This document shows, piece by piece, positions 63,877 to 64,000 of a stretch of DNA of 64,000 bases. Position numbers and translations under genes: made by a program. Source of the stretch: Phytopythium helicoides (lineage: Eukaryota > Oomycota > Peronosporomycetes > Pythiales > Pythiaceae); the NCBI GenBank assembly GCA_024867545.1, contig JANFNE010000003.1, positions 496,001 to 560,000 of the forward strand. The letters run 5' to 3'. The notes beneath the pieces are model-generated. The model was not told where the DNA came from. It saw nothing but the letters and a program-made list of their open reading frames with translations, and made no database searches. Every line of letters begins with the position of its first letter. Position 1 is the first letter of the stretch.

Positions 63877-64000
63877 GCTTTTGCTAAAGTGGAAATGCAT
63901 ATTTTCTCGATTTTCATGAACCCGGCATGGTAGTTATGTATGATCTCCTGCGTCCTGTGAACTCCGTTTCGTCACGGCGCTTTGTGCGTAACGTCACCCC
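63877..64000. other. 3' flank of FATP copy 2 to window end
   Basis: 124 bp, nothing recognised. Confidence 0.5.

Noticed and set aside
1..64000. CRISPR arrays, rRNA, prophage
   Set aside because: No spaced direct repeats, rRNA or phage genes were seen; spliced genes show this is eukaryotic. tRNA genes were looked for by eye only and none was recognised.

Overview
The window reads as nuclear DNA of an oomycete, most likely Phytophthora or a close relative. Genes carry short introns (60-80 bp, GT-AG). Two genes have a near-consensus oomycete 16-nt core promoter (GCTCATTYYNCAWTTT) about 55 bp before the ATG. Gene content also fits: membrane-anchored GH81 glucanase, receptor-like TKL kinase, FATP-type acyl-CoA synthetases and lineage-restricted multicopy families.

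Layout. 0-8 kb: 5' part of a GH81 glucanase gene (-), a decayed relic, family member F1 (+), then an inverted, 5'-truncated GH81 copy and a Nudix fragment. 8.4-13.2 kb: an amino-acid/polyamine permease (6 exons, -) and an SK-type K+ channel (8 exons, -), both of which splice cleanly. 13.8-23.8 kb: four members of one unrecognised ~740-aa family (F2-F5); F2 and F3 are divergent, with 109 bp between start codons. 23.8-27.3 kb: a multipass membrane protein and an HSL-type hydrolase. 29-34 kb: galactokinase, a decayed ankyrin gene and F6. 34-46 kb: TKL receptor kinase, DUF4460-like mitochondrial protein, secreted sphingomyelinase, FAIM/zinc-finger protein, second membrane-protein paralogue and an RS-rich protein. 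46.4-55.2 kb: a palindrome with ~4.1-kb arms, each holding family member F7 or F8 and kinase fragments. Its centre holds the remains of a gene that joins a psq/CENP-B-type DNA-binding region to a giant-virus-type PD-(D/E)XK-like nuclease domain. 56-64 kb: glutamine synthetase and two tandem FATP acyl-CoA synthetases.

The two main candidates for something undescribed are (a) the eight-copy F family, which has LRR-like segments, a C-terminal F-box-like motif and repeated co-duplication with a kinase gene, and (b) the HTH-nuclease relic in the palindrome spacer.

Caution: many conserved genes (glutamine synthetase, both FATPs, kinase, sphingomyelinase and others) are broken by small indels that are nearly all net insertions. 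This looks more like residual assembly error than decay, but the sequence alone cannot settle it. Reading frames, introns and motifs were worked out by hand; family names come from motif recognition, not from database searches.
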